From Thermoflexus sp042408815 (lineage in GTDB: Bacteria; Chloroflexota; Anaerolineae; Thermoflexales; Thermoflexaceae): 31,773 nucleotides of DNA. Made by a program: the position numbers and the translations under genes. Where the stretch lies: the NCBI RefSeq assembly GCF_042408815.1, contig NZ_JBHOQR010000020.1, positions 1 through 31,773 on the forward strand. The letters are read 5' to 3'. The notes beneath the pieces were generated by a model. The model saw only the letters and a program-made list of their open reading frames with translations, did no database searches and was not told the DNA's origin. Shown here piece by piece: positions 21,258 to 28,919 of this stretch. Every line of letters begins with the position of its first letter. Positions within the stretch are counted from its first letter, which is position 1.

Positions 21258-23746
21258 TTTATGCGGAAGGGCTTCGTAAGGTCTTCGAGACGACCGTCGC
21301 GGTGGAGGAAGTCAACCTGGAGGTGCGGCCCGGCGAGATCGTCGCGCTGCTAGGTCCCAACGGGGCCGGGAAGACCACCACGGTCCGGATGCTCGCGGCG
21401 CTGCTGCGGCCCACCGCCGGCCGGGCCATCGTGGCCGGCTACGATACGATGGAAGCCCCCCGGGAGGTCCGCCGCCGGGTGGGATGGCTGGGGGAGCTCC
21501 CGGGCCTCTATCTGCGGATGACCGGTGAAGAGTATCTGGCCTTCTTCGCCGATCTCTACGAGGTGCCGCGTCCGATTTTCCACCAGCGGCTGGAGGCCTG
21601 GCTGGATCGGCTGGGCCTTCGAGAGGCGCTGCGCCAGCGGATCGCCACGTATTCCAAGGGGATGCGGCAGAAGCTCGCCCTCTTGCGGGCTTTTCTCCAT
21701 CGGCCCCCGGTGCTTTTGCTGGATGAGCCCACTTCAGCGATGGATCCGGAGAGTGCCCAGATCGCCCGGGAGATGATCCGCTCCTTTGCCGAGAGCGGCC
21801 ACGCCGTGCTCCTGTGCACCCATAATCTCTACGAAGCGGAAGCCCTGGCGGACCGGATCGCGATCCTCTACCAGGGGCGGATCCGGGTGGAGGGAAGCCC
21901 TCAGGCCCTTCGGGAGCGTTTGATGGGACCGCCGCTCTATGAGCTCCGCCTGGCAGGACCGGTGGAGGAGGCATGGAGGGCGCTTCCCCCGGGTCTGTCG
22001 GTGGTGGCCCAGGGGCCGAATTGGATCCGTTATCGGGTCCAGGAGCCCGAAAGAGAGAACCCCCCGATTCTGGCTGCGGTGGTGGCCCGAGGGATCCCGG
22101 TGATCTCCCTGGCCGAAGTCCCTCGCCCCCTCGAGGCGGTCTACCTGCAGATCCTGAGCGGCGGGGGCGCTGGGGATACCGGCGCGCCGCTGGCTGGCGA
22201 GGAGGCCCGTCCGGTGGCGGACGCCCGCCGGATGCCCGCGGGCGTCCCCAGTGCTGGAGCCGACCACCCCGGCGCGGGAGCGGGTTCATATGCGCAGACC
22301 GCCGGGTGGGATCTCCGGCGGTGGCTCCATGGAACGTGGAGGGTTTTCCGGCGGGACGTGGTGGACATCCTGAGGGACTGGCGGCTGATGGCCCCGCTGA
22401 CGCTTCTGCTGCTGATTTTCCCTTTTCTCTCCCTGTTCTCTGCGGAAGCGGCCACTCGGTATGTGGCTCAGTTCGGCGCCCAGCTCCTCAGCGAGCGCGT
22501 GCTGCCCTTCCTGGCCTTAGCGACCGGCTTCCTCCCGTTGACGGTCTGTCTGGTTCTTCCCCTGGAGACCTTTGTGGGGGAGAAAGAGCGGCGGACCCTG
22601 GAGCCGCTGCTGGCCGCTCCGCTGAGCGATCTCCAGCTCTACATCGGAAAGGGGCTGGCCGCCCTGGTTGTCCCCACCGTCACCTCGCTCCTGGGGGTGA
22701 CCCTCTATCTCCTCATCTTGATCCTGCGGGGCGCCTGGGTTTTTGACCTTGCCACAGGGCTGGCCCTCTATAGCATCCTGTTTCTGCATGCGGTAGTGAT
22801 GGTTTCTGGAGCCATTGTGGTCTCCACCCAATCCAACAGCGTCCGGGGCGCCAACCTGCTGGCCAGCTTCATTATCCTCCCCGTCTCCATGCTCTTGATT
22901 TTCGAATCCTCCCTGCTCTTCTGGGGAAGCTATCGAACGCTGGTGGTTGTCTTGTGCGTTCTGCTCATCTACGCGGTCCTGCTGGTTCGAATGGGAATCG
23001 CCCTGTTCAACCGGGAGCAGCTGCTTAGCACGGAGTTCGACACGCTGGATGTGGGGGGGATTTTGCGGGCCTTCTGGCAGGCGTTCTGGCGAGGGGACCC
23101 GGCTCAGCCCGCTTCCAGCCCGTGGGATCACATCCGGCAGCCGGTGCAGCGCTCCGCTGGGGCGCTGATCACCCTGGCGGCGCTGGGAGGGATAGGGTGG
23201 GGGATCGCATGGCTGGCGCTCCCTTCCCTCGGGCTTTCGCCGGATGAGATCCTCCGCCAGCTCCCATCGATGGGCTCTCCCTCTCCACAGGTGCTGGAGC
23301 ATGGGGCATGGTTTCCGTTCTCCCCGTGGGGGATCTTCCTTCATAACATGCGGGCGCTGGTCATCAATACGCTGGCCGGTGTGATCACCCTGGGGCTGTG
23401 GGTAGCCTTTTACCCGGTGGGGCTGATGGGACTGATCGGGCTGCTCTTGCGAACCCTCTTCGCCAGTGATCCGCGTCTGGGGATCGCAGGCGTGCTGGCG
23501 CTCCTGCCCCATGGGATCCTGGAGCTTCCTGCGGCGGGGCTGGTGCTGGCGGGCGCCCTGCGTCTGGGGTTGACGCCTCTCACGCCGCCCGGCTCGCGGA
23601 GCTTGCGGGATCGGCTGGTGCTGGCCTGGGCGGACTGGCTGAAGCTGCTGCTGATCGCGACCCCCCTGCTTTTTGCTGCCGCCTGGATCGAGGTGCATGT
23701 GACCCCGCGTCTCGTGCTCGGGTGGCTCGCCGACCTCATCCGCTAA
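21254..23746 (+). CDS. Three-domain fusion: ABC ATPase, ABC-2 permease, SpoIIM-like domain
   Basis: An 830-residue protein. Residues 1-300 are an ABC ATPase: Walker A GPNGAGKT (34-41), signature YSKGMRQ (133-139), Walker B VLLLDEP (153-159), switch His190. Residues 305-350 are a Gly/Ala/Pro linker. Residues 355-610 are an ABC-2 type permease with about six helices and the conserved GEKERRTLEPLLAAPLS. Residues 630-830 match the SpoIIM/DUF95 family: helices, then LALLPHGILELPAAGLVLAG, the family hallmark. In most genomes ATPase, permease and SpoIIM-like protein are separate genes. One polypeptide would dimerise to make a full exporter. The substrate is unknown; coupling to the lipid enzyme suggests a lipid or glycan. 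ATG 21254 overlaps the upstream stop. Confidence 0.9.
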   Translation: MIYAEGLRKVFETTVAVEEVNLEVRPGEIVALLGPNGAGKTTTVRMLAALLRPTAGRAIVAGYDTMEAPREVRRRVGWLGELPGLYLRMTGEEYLAFFADLYEVPRPIFHQRLEAWLDRLGLREALRQRIATYSKGMRQKLALLRAFLHRPPVLLLDEPTSAMDPESAQIAREMIRSFAESGHAVLLCTHNLYEAEALADRIAILYQGRIRVEGSPQALRERLMGPPLYELRLAGPVEEAWRALPPGLSVVAQGPNWIRYRVQEPERENPPILAAVVARGIPVISLAEVPRPLEAVYLQILSGGGAGDTGAPLAGEEARPVADARRMPAGVPSAGADHPGAGAGSYAQTAGWDLRRWLHGTWRVFRRDVVDILRDWRLMAPLTLLLLIFPFLSLFSAEAATRYVAQFGAQLLSERVLPFLALATGFLPLTVCLVLPLETFVGEKERRTLEPLLAAPLSDLQLYIGKGLAALVVPTVTSLLGVTLYLLILILRGAWVFDLATGLALYSILFLHAVVMVSGAIVVSTQSNSVRGANLLASFIILPVSMLLIFESSLLFWGSYRTLVVVLCVLLIYAVLLVRMGIALFNREQLLSTEFDTLDVGGILRAFWQAFWRGDPAQPASSPWDHIRQPVQRSAGALITLAALGGIGWGIAWLALPSLGLSPDEILRQLPSMGSPSPQVLEHGAWFPFSPWGIFLHNMRALVINTLAGVITLGLWVAFYPVGLMGLIGLLLRTLFASDPRLGIAGVLALLPHGILELPAAGLVLAGALRLGLTPLTPPGSRSLRDRLVLAWADWLKLLLIATPLLFAAAWIEVHVTPRLVLGWLADLIR

Positions 23747-23762
23747 GCCTCGCTCGGCCATG

Positions 23763-23787
23763 GCCTCCCGGGTTCGCCTGGGAAGGC
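23763..23787. terminator. UUCG-capped hairpin between convergent genes
   Basis: GCCTCCCGGG-TTCG-CCTGGGAAGGC folds with one bulge and one G-U pair and is closed by a TTCG tetraloop. It lies 16 bases after the ABC-fusion stop and 5 bases beyond the ecfT stop, so it could end both transcripts. No T tract. Confidence 0.55.
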
Positions 23788-23791
23788 GCTC

Positions 23792-24682
23792 TCAGGGCGT
23801 CCAGAATCGGCCGAATCCTAAGGCTGCGGCGGCCATGGATCCGAAGAATAAGGCGGCGCTGAGGCCCAACAGGAAGAAGTCGTGGCGCTGGAACCGCAAC
23901 TCCGTCAGCCAAGTGCGGCGTCCCACGCCGAAGGCCCGCAGGTCCATCGCATCGATGATGTCCTCCGCCGCCATCAGCGCGTGGAGGGTCACTGGCACCA
24001 CCAGGGGGGCGAGCCGGCGGATCTGGGCCAGGGGGCTGCCTCGGATGTTCTCCAGCTCATAGCCCCGGGCCCGCTGGGCGTCCATGGTCTGCATGGCATC
24101 CCGACCCAAGGTGGGGATGAAGCGGAAAGCCAAATCCATGGCGTAAGCGATCTTGTCCGGCAGGCCCAGTCCCCGGAAGACCACCCCATATTGAGAAGGG
24201 TTCAAGGTGAAGGGGATGAGGATGGCCACGGTGATCACGGTCCCCATCCGACCCATCTGGCTGAGGGCGAAGAAGATACGCTCCACCGTGATGGGGATGG
24301 CCGGCGTCCAGCCGAAGGCCGAGAAAGGAAGGGTCAAACGAACCAGCAGCCGTTCCGTCTGATAGACTTCGAAACCCCCGCGGCCGGTCAGGAAAGTGAT
24401 CCAGACGAACACGAACGCCACGAAGCCGGTGAACAACCAGGCGCGACGGGTCTCCCGCCATGTCAACCGGTTCAGCCGAAAGTACAGGAGAGCCAGGCCC
24501 CACAGGCCCGCCAGCACCCGCACGTCCCAGAAGAAGAGCGTGGAGAGCATCAGCGAGAGTGCGAAGAGCAGGCGGGCCCGTGGGTCGAAAGCCTCCAGGA
24601 AGCTTCCTCGTCGCCGGTAGGGCCATGTCACCAACACGGGGCGGCTCCGTTGCGCATGATCGGGATCACGCCACGCCGGCAC
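23792..24682 (-). CDS. ecfT: ECF transporter transmembrane component EcfT
   Basis: Energy-coupling transmembrane subunit of an ECF vitamin/metal importer; it links the two ATPases to the S component. The 296-residue protein has several N-terminal helices and the family's coupling helices with two Ala-Arg-Gly type motifs: first MDAQRARGYELENI, second MDLRAFGVGRRTW (ARG-like, here LRAFG). The GTG start at 24682 overlaps the S-component stop by 17 bases, a typical coupled arrangement; other starts lie a few codons downstream. The order on the minus strand is EcfA, S, EcfT, with an internal promoter before S. Confidence 0.92.
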   Translation of the reverse strand: MPAWRDPDHAQRSRPVLVTWPYRRRGSFLEAFDPRARLLFALSLMLSTLFFWDVRVLAGLWGLALLYFRLNRLTWRETRRAWLFTGFVAFVFVWITFLTGRGGFEVYQTERLLVRLTLPFSAFGWTPAIPITVERIFFALSQMGRMGTVITVAILIPFTLNPSQYGVVFRGLGLPDKIAYAMDLAFRFIPTLGRDAMQTMDAQRARGYELENIRGSPLAQIRRLAPLVVPVTLHALMAAEDIIDAMDLRAFGVGRRTWLTELRFQRHDFFLLGLSAALFFGSMAAAALGFGRFWTP

Positions 24683-25568
24683 CCCGCCCCAGCTGCTGCT
24701 GGAGGGCGTTATAGGCGCCGACCAGCAGCGGGGTGAGGATGGCCGCGTGGAGGATGTTGGGGCCGGCGGCAGGGACGAACTCCCCCAGCAGGGCCACCGC
24801 CGGCGGGTAGCCGTTGATCCAGATGTCGGCGATGGCCGCGAAACCGATGCCCACGATGTTGGCCACCGCGCCCCAGACGATGACCGAGGCCAAGGTGATG
24901 TTGGAGCCCAGGGCGAACCGGAGGGCCACCACCAGGAGGGCTCCGATCAACGGCACCCAGCGCATCAACGGGCTGAGCGGCCCGCCGAAGAAGGGGCTCT
25001 GGATCTCCGTGGTCAGTGCCCACAGGCTCAGGGCCACGCCCACAGCGGCCACGATCCCGGTGAGAAGGTTCAGCGCCCGCTCCCGCCCCAGGATCACGGG
25101 CAGACCGGCGACCAAGCCGATCAGGCCGTTCCCGATGTCCCATGCTGGGAACACCCCCCAGCCGGTGAGGAAATCGCCCAGGATGTTCCCTACAGCACCG
25201 GTGAAGAAACCCACCGCTGGGCCGAACACGTAACCGAAGAAGACGGGGAAGACGATGGCGGGGCGCAACGCCACCTGGCTCACCGAGGGAACCACGAAGA
25301 CGGTGCCATTGAATAAGTAGGAGAACACGCCGTAGAGGGCGGCCCCGATGGCCATATATACCACTTCGCGGGTGCCGATCTGCCATGCGGGGTGATCCGC
25401 CGTGGCGAAGTAAACGATGTAGACCAGGACCGCGCCGATGGCCACCCAGAGGAGCCAGCCGAAGCCCTGAAGCCGAGCCCCCGAAGGGCCGGTCATCAGG
25501 CTGGCCAGCCCCATCAGCAGGATCACCACGATCAATAAAACCAACCAAGTCAGCGCCTTGCGCACCAT
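24666..25568 (-). CDS. ECF transporter substrate-binding (S) component
   Basis: Membrane-embedded substrate-capture subunit of the ECF importer. At 300 residues it is longer than the usual 180-220. It has an extra N-terminal helix pair (ALTWLVLLIVVILLMGLA and WLLWVAIGAVLVYIVYFATA), then the S-component core with REVVYMAIGAALYGVFSYLF, ALRPAIVFPVFFGYVFGPAV and GNILGDFLTGWGVFPAWDIG. The conserved GPAVGFFTGAVGN-type loop marks a vitamin S-protein, but the residues do not let me name the ligand, and no riboswitch precedes it. ATG 25568 has GGAGGAGG just upstream. Cotranscribed with ecfT and probably used by the adjacent EcfA. Confidence 0.85.
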   Translation of the reverse strand: MVRKALTWLVLLIVVILLMGLASLMTGPSGARLQGFGWLLWVAIGAVLVYIVYFATADHPAWQIGTREVVYMAIGAALYGVFSYLFNGTVFVVPSVSQVALRPAIVFPVFFGYVFGPAVGFFTGAVGNILGDFLTGWGVFPAWDIGNGLIGLVAGLPVILGRERALNLLTGIVAAVGVALSLWALTTEIQSPFFGGPLSPLMRWVPLIGALLVVALRFALGSNITLASVIVWGAVANIVGIGFAAIADIWINGYPPAVALLGEFVPAAGPNILHAAILTPLLVGAYNALQQQLGRGAGVA

Positions 25569-25600
25569 GGCCTCCTCCCAAGAAAAGGGTTCTTAGGGAC

Positions 25601-25630
25601 ATTATAACGAAGAAGCGACCTGGGTGTTCA
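25601..25630 (-). promoter_or_regulatory. Probable internal promoter for the S component and ecfT
   Basis: Minus-strand perfect TATAAT (25606-25601), with TGAACA 19 bases upstream as a weak -35 that overlaps the end of ecfA. The leader to ATG 25568 would be about 25 bases, too short for a riboswitch. Confidence 0.5.
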
Positions 25631-27265
25631 GCCCAGACCGTGGAGCCAAGCGCCCAGACACTCCGCCCGCATGAAGCGGCCGGTTCGGGGAAGATGTTGG
25701 AGGTTCGCCTCTAGCAGCGAGGTCGGGACCAGCCGCCCTCGGCGCATCCCCTCCGGATCGCTCAGCACCTTCTCCGGCGGGCCATCGGCGATGAGCCGGC
25801 CCTCGGCCATCACCCAGATCCGATTGGCAAAGGAGAGGGCCAGGTCCAGATCGTGGGTGATGAACACCAGGGCATCCGCGGCCCGCGCTGGCCCGAAGAC
25901 GATCTCCGCAATGGCGTCCATCAATCGCATATAAGTCCGATAGTCCTGCCCCGCCGTGGGCTCGTCCATCACCAGGATCCGGCTGCGCATGCTGAGAACC
26001 GAAGCGATGGTCACCCGCTTCTGCTGGCCGAAACTCAGCGCCCAGGGTGAGGAACGCGCCTGATCCAGCAGCCCCACCAGCTCCAGAGCCCATCGCACAT
26101 TCGTTTCGATCTGCTGAGGAGAGTGACCCAGGTTGCGCGGCCCGAAGGCCACTTCCTCCCATACGGTGGGGGCGAAGAGCATCTGGCTGGGGCTCTGGAA
26201 CACATACCCGATGGTGCGGGCGATCTCCGCCACCGTCTGCTCGCGCGTGGTTTTCTTCCCCACCCACACCCGGCCCCGGCGGGGCTTCAGCAATCCCATC
26301 GCCAGCTTGAGCAAAGTGGTTTTGCCGGCCCCGTTGGGCCCCAGGATCGCCAGGCTGTCCCCCTTCCGGATTTCCGCGTGGATCTCATGCACAACATCCG
26401 GTCCGTCGCCGTAGCCAAAAGAGACGTTCTCAAAGACCACCAGGGGCGGGGCGGTGGGAGAGGCGGGCGGGATCTCCACCGCGGGCTTCTGATCTTCGCG
26501 AACCACCGACCAGCGGCGCAACCAGACCGGAAAGGGAACTTTGACCGCTGTGGGGTCCACACGTTCGAAGAATGCCTCCGGATCCCCATCGAAGGCCAAA
26601 CGTCCTTCCTCCAGGTAGAGCACCCGGTTCGGGTGGGCTTGCATCGTATCCTCCACCCGGTGCTCCACCAGCAGCACCGTATGGCCTTCCCGGTGAAGCC
26701 GACGGAAGAGGGCCAGCGCGTCTTGGGCGCTCTGGGGATCCAGGGAGGCCAGGGGCTCGTCCAGGAGGAGAATCCGGGGCGCCATGGCTAGGACGCCGGC
26801 GAGGGCCACGCGTTGCTTTTCCCCTCCCGAGAGCTGAAAGGTCGGCCGGTCCCGTAGATGGGCGATCCCCAGGGCATGCAGCACCTCATCAACCCGTTCC
26901 ACGATCTTCGCTCGCGGCCAGCCCAGGTTCTCCAGCCCAAAGGCGACGTCATGGAGGACATCGGCGGCTACGATCTGGCGTTCCGGATCCTGAAGCAAAG
27001 TGCCCACCTGCTGGGAGAGCCGGGCCAGTGGCCACGGGCGAGGATCCAGCCCGCCGATCCGGATGACACCCTGAAGCTCTCCCTTGTAGCTTCGAGGGAT
27101 CAGGCCGTTCAGCGCCCGTAGCAGGGTGCTCTTCCCGCACCCGCTGGGCCCCGCGATCAGGACCATCTCTCCCTCTTCGACCGAGAAGGAGATCCCCTGC
27201 ACCGCCGGCCGGGGCCGCGCCGCATAGCGAAAGGAGAAATCGTGCACCTCTAGAATCGGACCCAT
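25628..27265 (-). CDS. ecfA: Fused ECF transporter ATPase (EcfA-EcfA')
   Basis: A 545-residue fusion of the two ECF ATPases, which power vitamin uptake through EcfT. Domain 1 (1-270): Walker A GPSGCGKST (39-47), signature LSGGEKQR, Walker B ILLLDEPLASLD, switch in LLVEHRVED. Domain 2 (about 300-545): Walker A GPNGAGKTT, Walker B ILVMDEPTAGQD, switch in VFITHDLDLA. Domain 2's signature is LSFGQQKR instead of LSGGQ, an asymmetry. In many genomes these are two genes, ecfA1 and ecfA2; here one polypeptide supplies both. ATG 27265 has GGAG nine bases upstream; the longer frame to 27400 has no support. Gene order with S and T is complete, so this is a self-contained transporter unit. Confidence 0.93.
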   Translation of the reverse strand: MGPILEVHDFSFRYAARPRPAVQGISFSVEEGEMVLIAGPSGCGKSTLLRALNGLIPRSYKGELQGVIRIGGLDPRPWPLARLSQQVGTLLQDPERQIVAADVLHDVAFGLENLGWPRAKIVERVDEVLHALGIAHLRDRPTFQLSGGEKQRVALAGVLAMAPRILLLDEPLASLDPQSAQDALALFRRLHREGHTVLLVEHRVEDTMQAHPNRVLYLEEGRLAFDGDPEAFFERVDPTAVKVPFPVWLRRWSVVREDQKPAVEIPPASPTAPPLVVFENVSFGYGDGPDVVHEIHAEIRKGDSLAILGPNGAGKTTLLKLAMGLLKPRRGRVWVGKKTTREQTVAEIARTIGYVFQSPSQMLFAPTVWEEVAFGPRNLGHSPQQIETNVRWALELVGLLDQARSSPWALSFGQQKRVTIASVLSMRSRILVMDEPTAGQDYRTYMRLMDAIAEIVFGPARAADALVFITHDLDLALSFANRIWVMAEGRLIADGPPEKVLSDPEGMRRGRLVPTSLLEANLQHLPRTGRFMRAECLGAWLHGLG

Positions 27266-27347
27266 TTCCGGATGCTCCTGCGCCAGCCCTTTGTCCGCTT
27301 CGCATTCCCGCTTCGAACCCCACGGCGCAAGCCGTGCGTTAAAGCAG

Positions 27348-27356
27348 ATTTTAACA
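27348..27356 (-). promoter_or_regulatory. Possible extended -10 promoter of ecfA
   Basis: Minus-strand TGT-TAAAAT (27356-27348), an extended -10 element. No clear -35. The leader of about 75 bases contains a 6-bp hairpin (CACGGC/GCCGTG, 27321-27336). Confidence 0.4.
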
Positions 27357-27445
27357 CAACAGGTTGCGCGGTTGATTCTCAGGAGAACCTCTGAAGACAA
27401 CCCGAGCCCACAACTTCCGCTTTACAGAAAAGCCGATCTGGGGAG

Positions 27446-27474
27446 TTGTCTGCTGGATGTTTCCTCGTCATAAT
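27446..27474 (+). promoter_or_regulatory. Promoter of the aminotransferase gene
   Basis: TTGTCT (27446-27451), 17 bases, CATAAT (27469-27474). Start near 27481, with a leader of about 43 bases to ATG 27524. Confidence 0.68.
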
Positions 27475-27523
27475 CGAGGTGGAAGCCGGACCCTGAACGC
27501 TTCCTCGAAAACAGGAGGCCCTT

Positions 27524-28708
27524 ATGCGGCTGGCGCAGCGCATGTCTCGATTGGGCACGGAGACGGCCTTTGAGGTGCTGGCGCGGGCAAAGGCCCTGGA
27601 GGCCCAGGGTCGGGAGATCATCCATCTGGAAATCGGGGAGCCGGATTTCGACACCCCCGCTCACATCAAGGCCGCCGCCGTGCGGGCGTTGGACGAGGGG
27701 TATACCCACTACACTCCTGCGGCTGGGATCCCCGCTCTGCGGGAGGCCATCGCCGATTACATCCGTCGCACCCGGGGTATCTCGGTCGGGCCGGAGAACG
27801 TGGTGGTGGTCCCTGGGGGGAAGCCGATCATGTTCTTCGCTATCCTCGCCCTGGTGGAGGAAGGTGATGAAGTAATTTATCCCAATCCGGGCTTCCCAAT
27901 CTACGAGTCCATGATCCGTTTTGTGGGGGGGCGGCCGGTGCCTCTGCGGCTGCGAATGGAGAACGAGTTCCGCGTCGATGTGGAAGAGCTGGCCCGCCTG
28001 ATCACCCCCCGCACTCGCATGCTCATCCTGAACTCCCCGGCCAATCCCACGGGGAGCGTCCTCACCCGGGAAGACCTGGCGGCCATCGCGGAGTTGTGCC
28101 TGGAACACGATCTGGTGGTGCTCTCCGATGAGATCTACAGTCGCATCCTATATGAGGGGGAGCACATCAGCATCGCCAGCTTCCCGGGGATGCGGGAGCG
28201 GACGATTATTCTGGATGGGTTCAGCAAGACGTATGCCATGACCGGGTGGCGGCTGGGATATGGGGTGATGCCCGAGCCCCTGGCGGAGGCCGTGACGCGG
28301 CTGATGATCAACTCCAACTCCTGCACTGCCGCCTTCACCCAGATCGCCGGGATCGCGGCGCTGACCGGCCCTCAGGATGAGGTGGACCGGATGGTGGCGG
28401 CTTTCCGGGAGCGGCGGGAGGTGATTGTGGAGGGGCTGAGCCGCATCCCTGGCTTCCGCTGTCTCAAGCCGAAGGGCGCCTTCTACGCCTTCCCCAATAT
28501 CGAGGGGACCGGGATGTCCTCCCGGGAACTGGCCGCCTATCTACTGGAGGAAGCAGGGGTCGCCGTGCTCTCGGGAACGGCCTTCGGAGAATACGGGGAG
28601 GGCTTCCTGCGCCTCTCCTTTGCCAACTCCGTGGAAAACATCCACAAAGCCCTGGAGCGCATTGAGAAAGCCATCCGCCGCCTCCCGGTGCGGGTGGCGG
28701 CCTCCTGA
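27524..28708 (+). CDS. Class I/II PLP-dependent aminotransferase (aspartate-type)
   Basis: A 394-residue fold type I aminotransferase. It uses PLP and glutamate/2-oxoglutarate chemistry on an amino acid, probably aspartate or an aromatic/branched donor. Landmarks: EIIHLEIGEPDFDTPAHI, YTPAAGIPALREAI, NSPANPTG (Asn174), SDEIYSRILYEG (Asp202, Tyr205 near PLP), and the Schiff-base lysine Lys235 in DGFSKTYAMTGWRLGYGVMP with Arg243. The C-terminal end includes FLRLSFANSVENIHKALERI, whose arginine binds the alpha-carboxylate. The length and landmarks fit the thermophilic AAT Ib-like group. ATG 27524 has AGGAGG. Monocistronic: own promoter and a hairpin downstream. Confidence 0.93.
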   Translation: MRLAQRMSRLGTETAFEVLARAKALEAQGREIIHLEIGEPDFDTPAHIKAAAVRALDEGYTHYTPAAGIPALREAIADYIRRTRGISVGPENVVVVPGGKPIMFFAILALVEEGDEVIYPNPGFPIYESMIRFVGGRPVPLRLRMENEFRVDVEELARLITPRTRMLILNSPANPTGSVLTREDLAAIAELCLEHDLVVLSDEIYSRILYEGEHISIASFPGMRERTIILDGFSKTYAMTGWRLGYGVMPEPLAEAVTRLMINSNSCTAAFTQIAGIAALTGPQDEVDRMVAAFRERREVIVEGLSRIPGFRCLKPKGAFYAFPNIEGTGMSSRELAAYLLEEAGVAVLSGTAFGEYGEGFLRLSFANSVENIHKALERIEKAIRRLPVRVAAS

Positions 28709-28750
28709 TATCAGGCCTTTGAGAATCCCCCTTCCTGGTCCACAGCGGAT

Positions 28751-28777
28751 GAGCGGGACACCCCGGGTGTCCCGCTC
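28751..28777. terminator. Perfect GC hairpin after the aminotransferase
   Basis: GAGCGGGACACC and its perfect complement GGTGTCCCGCTC surround three bases. The hairpin is followed at about 28782-28802 by a weaker repeat, TATACGG-TT-CCGTTATA. Position between convergent genes suggests a two-way terminator; a T tract is missing. Confidence 0.6.
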
Positions 28778-28919
28778 ACCGCTATACGGTTCCGTTATAC
28801 GGAAGCCCGTGAGACGCCCGCTGCAAGCTCCCCAACCCGATCGAGCCAGGCCATCGACTTCGGACGCTTGTCATCTTCTTGGTGGCGATGGAGAGCATTT
28901 CATTGAAAGGGGGCTCACG

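Noticed and set aside
22517..23761. 414-codon minus-strand frame antisense to the ABC fusion
   Set aside because: Composition dominated by Gln/Pro/Gly/Arg; shadow of the membrane domains.
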